Source: Nautilus pompilius (lineage: Eukaryota; Mollusca; Cephalopoda; Nautilida; Nautilidae). Taken from it: a stretch of DNA of 64,000 bases. Location: assembly GCA_018389105.1 (NCBI GenBank), contig JACATO010000120.1, positions 740,001 through 804,000 on the forward strand. Reading direction: 5' to 3'. The notes under the pieces are model-generated. The model was not told the DNA's origin, made no database searches, and saw only the letters and a program-made list of their open reading frames with translations. The translations under genes were made by a program, and so were the position numbers. This document shows, one piece after another, positions 60,069 through 64,000 of this stretch. Position 1 is the stretch's first letter. Each line of letters opens with the position of its first letter.

Positions 60069-61846
60069 TGCTTTATATTTTATTCTAAAGCATTCAAGGT
60101 TTAGATTACAGGAGCACAACCACACCCCTTACAGCTTTACAATGGTTTCTAAATATCTTGTACCAACATCATTTATTCTGCATTAAATTACCATAACTTT
60201 ATCGGAAAATATTTAAATCTTTTAGGGTGAAAGAAATATCAAAATGTATTCTGCATTTTTATGCATAAAATGATTAAAGATAAATTCATATTTGGTTTTT
60301 ATGATTGTCATACATAACAAACTACAAATTTTTGAAGCTATATTACTTAATCAACATTTATAACAAAATAACAATCCAATTAAAATATCACAAAACTTAA
60401 TGCTAAACCTTCATGATTTTATCACCAAGCAAATCAACTGATATTATAGTGTTTCCATTTTCAGAAGTGACTTATAATATTTACCATATGGATTAAATAT
60501 TTTTTAAGATGCATTGAACATCAAAAGTTGATCTGTATACTAAAAAGCTATGGTGATTAGTAGACAGCACACAATAAGTCTATTTAAAAGGAAACACTTT
60601 TCTGACTTGTTTGGTCATACCCTAATAATTTTTAGGTTTTTTAAAAGTAGAAAAAGCTAACATTCAACTACTTTTAAGCAGGAATTTTCTGAGAGATGAA
60701 AATTGGATTATTCCAGCAATTCAGTGATTTCATAGTCCAGACATGGTTGAGTTATTCCTATTCAGGTAGAAAGCTCTGCTTCAGTTGCTCAATATTTCAA
60801 AGTACAGCTGACCTTGCATAGATTGTAAATCTTTGAAAATTAACAGGCTGGTGAATTCTCTAGGGATATTACCCACAGTACACCAAGCAAGTCTGTGACC
60901 ATTACTAACCAAATGCCATTAAACGAAAACCTCAGATGCTGTCCACTAAGATATTAAAATTCTTAGGTAGCAATAATATAATTTGTCAACTTGTGATAAT
61001 TCCCAAATGATTTTATTCAAAAACTTTACAATTTTTTCCAAAACATTAATAAACAAACAAGATGAAACAAAGCATGGCACAGTGTATTTCCAAGTAGCTG
61101 TCAAGGTAATGGATAGTCAGACAAAAACAAATTCAAATTTCCTGTTATGCCATTTAAAATACATTAATTAGATATGTTTATATAAAAGAAAATATGAAGT
61201 GGAATTCTGTCTAAGGTGTTTTAACTTCTCATATTGGTTTAAAGAAACTTCACCTTTTAAATTATTCTAACACTTCTAGTAATTCATATTTGTTGAACAT
61301 TTATACCAGTCAAAAAGATACAGATTTCCACATTAAAAACAGCATAAACAGACAGTTACCACCCAGATAAGAGTCATTATTAATATTTCAAACACGGAGT
61401 AACTAACTTAACTGAAGCAGCAGTGTACTAAAACTTTACTGTTAATGACACGAGATCTGGCAATATAAATTTAAATCCGTGACATTACATCAAAAGTCTA
61501 TATATTCAAAGGGAAATACCAGTATCCTTCCAAGTTTCCTTTCTAAACATTCATCCTATCCTCCTCCTTTGAGAAGATAAATATTCTAGAATACTGGGTT
61601 TCCCTGGAGAACTAATTGTTGAGAAATAGTTTTTGAACCACCAATCAGATTAAATAAATAAAAAAAAAATCCAATTAGTGCACATATACTATCCAGCCCT
61701 GAGATGTTGATGCAACATGGCTATGCAGTCAACTTCTCAAATGTTCCTCTGGCTATGATCTAGGCACAATTAAGCTTAGAATGCACAAAAAAAGAGAGAT
61801 CCTTTCTCTACAATTTAAGGGAATGTTACTTAAATGTTATTTACAT
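60069..61846. other. AT-rich non-coding DNA
   Basis: No exon or element recognised. If the minus-strand exon near 63 kb is real, part of this could be its 3' UTR; inference only. Confidence 0.4.
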
Positions 61847-62186
61847 CAGGGTGGTCCAACTTCCTTAAAATCATGGGCCACATGTAATATTGTTATACTA
61901 AATTTCAACTGCATGTGCATCAAATGTTTTTGCTGTGAATCCAATCTATATTCAGTGATGTTGTTTACCACTAAATTCTAGAGAGAAATCATGATTTAAT
62001 AATAATTATTTTACTCTGATAATAATAATAATTAATAAATAAGAAAACTCAGGTTGAGATTTTTCTTCCACCAGTGACTCAAAATCAATACAGAGCAGTT
62101 TTCCATTGTTATAAACGCAGAGAAATTTTCCCTCCCAATCAAACACCTTGTTTTCCTGTAAAATTCTCTCGCTAATGCTCACCCTG
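61847..62186. mobile_element. Possible hAT-type MITE
   Basis: The left side CAGGGTGGTCCAACTTCC followed by ATGGGCCACATG is the classic end of Charlie-type hAT elements. A possible partner CAGGGTG lies on the minus strand at 62,186, but only seven bases match and no target duplication is visible, so the right end is uncertain. Confidence 0.45.
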
Positions 62187-62468
62187 GAGTTACAATTACC
62201 AGTCCCTCAGATGTGATTTGGTGAGCGCTGACTCATGCAGAAGTTGTGGCAATCAACCAGATGTCATCTAATGAAAATTATTACATACACGCGCTTACTG
62301 TATAGATGAGATCAGTCTCTTGCCACAACGGCGAAGAGAGGATTTGTTTAAAGGTCGTACATAAGAGTGCGGTGTCATTAACTGAATGTATTTCCCCGGC
62401 CAGGTCAGGTTTACATGGTCAAAACAGCTTATTTCCCAATATTTTTACGTTTAGCAAGTTTTTTTCTT

Positions 62469-62480
62469 GGGGGGGGGGGG
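62469..62480. repeat. G12 homopolymer
   Basis: Uninterrupted run of 12 G, a possible quadruplex-forming or error-prone stretch. Confidence 0.9.
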
Positions 62481-62875
62481 CTTTTTATGCTGAGATTACA
62501 TCCAATTGTTATAACATAAATCTGCAAACTTGGCAGTCAGAATTTTCTTTAAAAAACAGAAACAAAGATTCCTATGCTGTCTATGTAATAGTTTTTTTTT
62601 TCTATTTAGATGTTATTTTTATTTGAAGTACAGAAGACTAAGTTATGCAAGTATCAGAGGTTTAACTAAACACACTACACTAGCAGATTACCAGTATGAC
62701 CAGGTGGCACTATCTTTTTTAGTCAATAGGAAGTAGATAAACTATACATGGATGTTCAGGAAGATCTGCATACGTAAACCATTTATAACAAACATCAATC
62801 ATGAAAAAGGACAAATTTCAGTAAAAATGCCAAACTTTACATTTTCAGAAATTGACCTACAGAACCACACAAATT

Positions 62876-63105
62876 TCAGTCTATCAGATCAAGGGTGAAA
62901 GATTTCTGCTCAGTGAAGGTGGCTGAACTGTTCGGTGAATCTTCAGGAGTTTTGTCAAATCTTTTACCCACACAGCTGTGAACACTATAACAGAACTTAG
63001 TTTTAATTCCTCCTCGAATGAATTTTTCAATGGGTTGCACGTCTTCATTTCTACAACCCGATGATATAGTTAAAAACAAACTGTTGCCTTTCGTTGTTTT
63101 CTTAA
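62876..63105 (-). CDS. Possible terminal coding exon of an unidentified gene
   Basis: The minus strand is open from an AAG acceptor-like site near 63,106 to a TGA at 62,876-62,878. The frame contains GCRNEDVQPIEKFIRGGIK, then CYSVHSCVGKRFDKTPED and ends SFTLDLID. The amino-acid mix is balanced, unlike the Phe/Ile/Lys-rich translations of surrounding AT-rich DNA, and GC content is higher than around it. I do not recognise the protein. It could be the last exon of a gene continuing beyond 64,000, an old pseudogene, or chance. No start codon is required for an internal or terminal exon. Confidence 0.35.
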
Positions 63106-63109
63106 ATGC

Positions 63110-64000
63110 AATTAAAGTTTGCTAGTACTTTTTTTGGTGGGGAGGAATGACCAACTGCTAGGTTTGAAAGCCTTTCAGGACCAGCTTTGGTTTAGTGCAC
63201 TTCCCCAGCCAGCCAGCCACATGGGTTTCTTCTATGAAGAGTTCTAGTACGGTCTATCAGTAGCAAAAGGTGCTGGTGACACTGTCTGGGAGGGAAGGAC
63301 CTGGCCACCCAACCAAGTACCATTCTCCTGCAATGCTGATGCCATAATCTCTTCACTGTCCACCACAGCTCATATTGAACTATACAACCTGTTTTAGTTT
63401 GCATTTTTTTGTAAATCAAGAAAAATTTCACATAGTATGAACATTTAACTAAGTCTCAAAGATAGCATTAATACGCTGCTGTAGCATCTAGGAAAAACAA
63501 GTGTTTTCTTTCTGTCTTGTCTAATATCAAAGATTTTATCCAGCATCATCTCTGAGGCAACATTAGATAACAGCTTTACTCCAAATACAAATCATTGATA
63601 CCTCATCAGCACATCATCATCCAGACAAAAGTAAAATATCATCATCATTTTAATGAACACTTTTTGAAATTTCAAAAAATCAACTTTAGTTTAAATGATT
63701 TTTTGTGGCTACAGAAACAAATTAAATGACTCTTATACTGCAAATAAACCTAAAATTTCCCATTAACAAAGCAAACCATTCATACAGTAAACAGTTTCAA
63801 TGTAGTCTCTAAAAATGATTAGGATTCCATATTGTCCGCCATAACCTCCAATGGGTAAAAAGTAGAAACAAATTACAAAATATATAACCAGATTTAGCAA
63901 TCCATAAATGCATATTTTTTTTCCCCCTGTAGTTCTGAACTACATTTTAAAATTTTCCATTCAGTTAAGCTAGGCAATTGTTTTTATTTGAAAACAGGCT
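63110..64000. other. Right edge, no confident feature
   Basis: Contains a slightly GC-richer patch at 63,180-63,370 with a minus-strand open stretch (63,192-63,431) that resembles no family I know. The rest is AT-rich. Confidence 0.4.

Overview
This window is animal nuclear DNA: AT-rich (apart from one GC-rich island), with GT-AG introns of up to 9 kb filled with decayed DNA transposons. Long introns, abundant Tc1/mariner, hAT, pogo/Tigger and MULE remnants, a tRNA-derived SINE-like segment and the protein divergence from vertebrates suggest a lophotrochozoan, most likely a coleoid cephalopod mollusc. That assignment is inference; no diagnostic marker gene is present.

Layout: (1) Positions 1-14,260 hold no confident exon apart from the edge of one gene. 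They are probably the first intron of a minus-strand ZFAND4-like gene and carry a hAT remnant (about 6.7-8.0 kb) and a Tigger-like element (11.4-13.2 kb). (2) Positions 14,050-15,480 are a GC/CpG-rich island that looks like a divergent promoter. Its left edge contains the first coding exon of the ZFAND4 homologue (minus strand), encoding the start of the ubiquitin-like domain. (3) Positions 17,842-54,752 hold a complete plus-strand gene for an SLC9B-family (NHA2-like) Na+(Li+)/H+ antiporter. It has ten coding exons whose phases all agree and predicts 582 residues, with the CPA2 Asp-Asp motif, the Arg in the later transmembrane core and the WLPKATVQ signature. (4) Its introns hold Tc1, MULE, pogo, nested hAT, Ty3/Gypsy and foldback insertions plus a 65-bp minisatellite. 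(5) Positions 54,753-64,000 hold the 3' UTR with a (TG)18 run and poly(A) signal, another hAT remnant and a second near-identical copy of the intron-8 Tc1 element in inverted orientation. A possible terminal exon of an unidentified minus-strand gene lies near 63 kb.

An SLC9B/NHA exchanger moves Na+ or Li+ against H+ across plasma, endolysosomal or mitochondrial membranes. ZFAND4 is a ubiquitin-like/AN1 zinc-finger protein. The two share only a promoter region here; nothing shows that they act in one pathway. I found no convincing new biological system. The most unusual structures are a roughly 1-kb near-perfect hairpin in intron 8 and a Tc1 element inserted at the reverse-transcriptase active-site codons of a Gypsy element.
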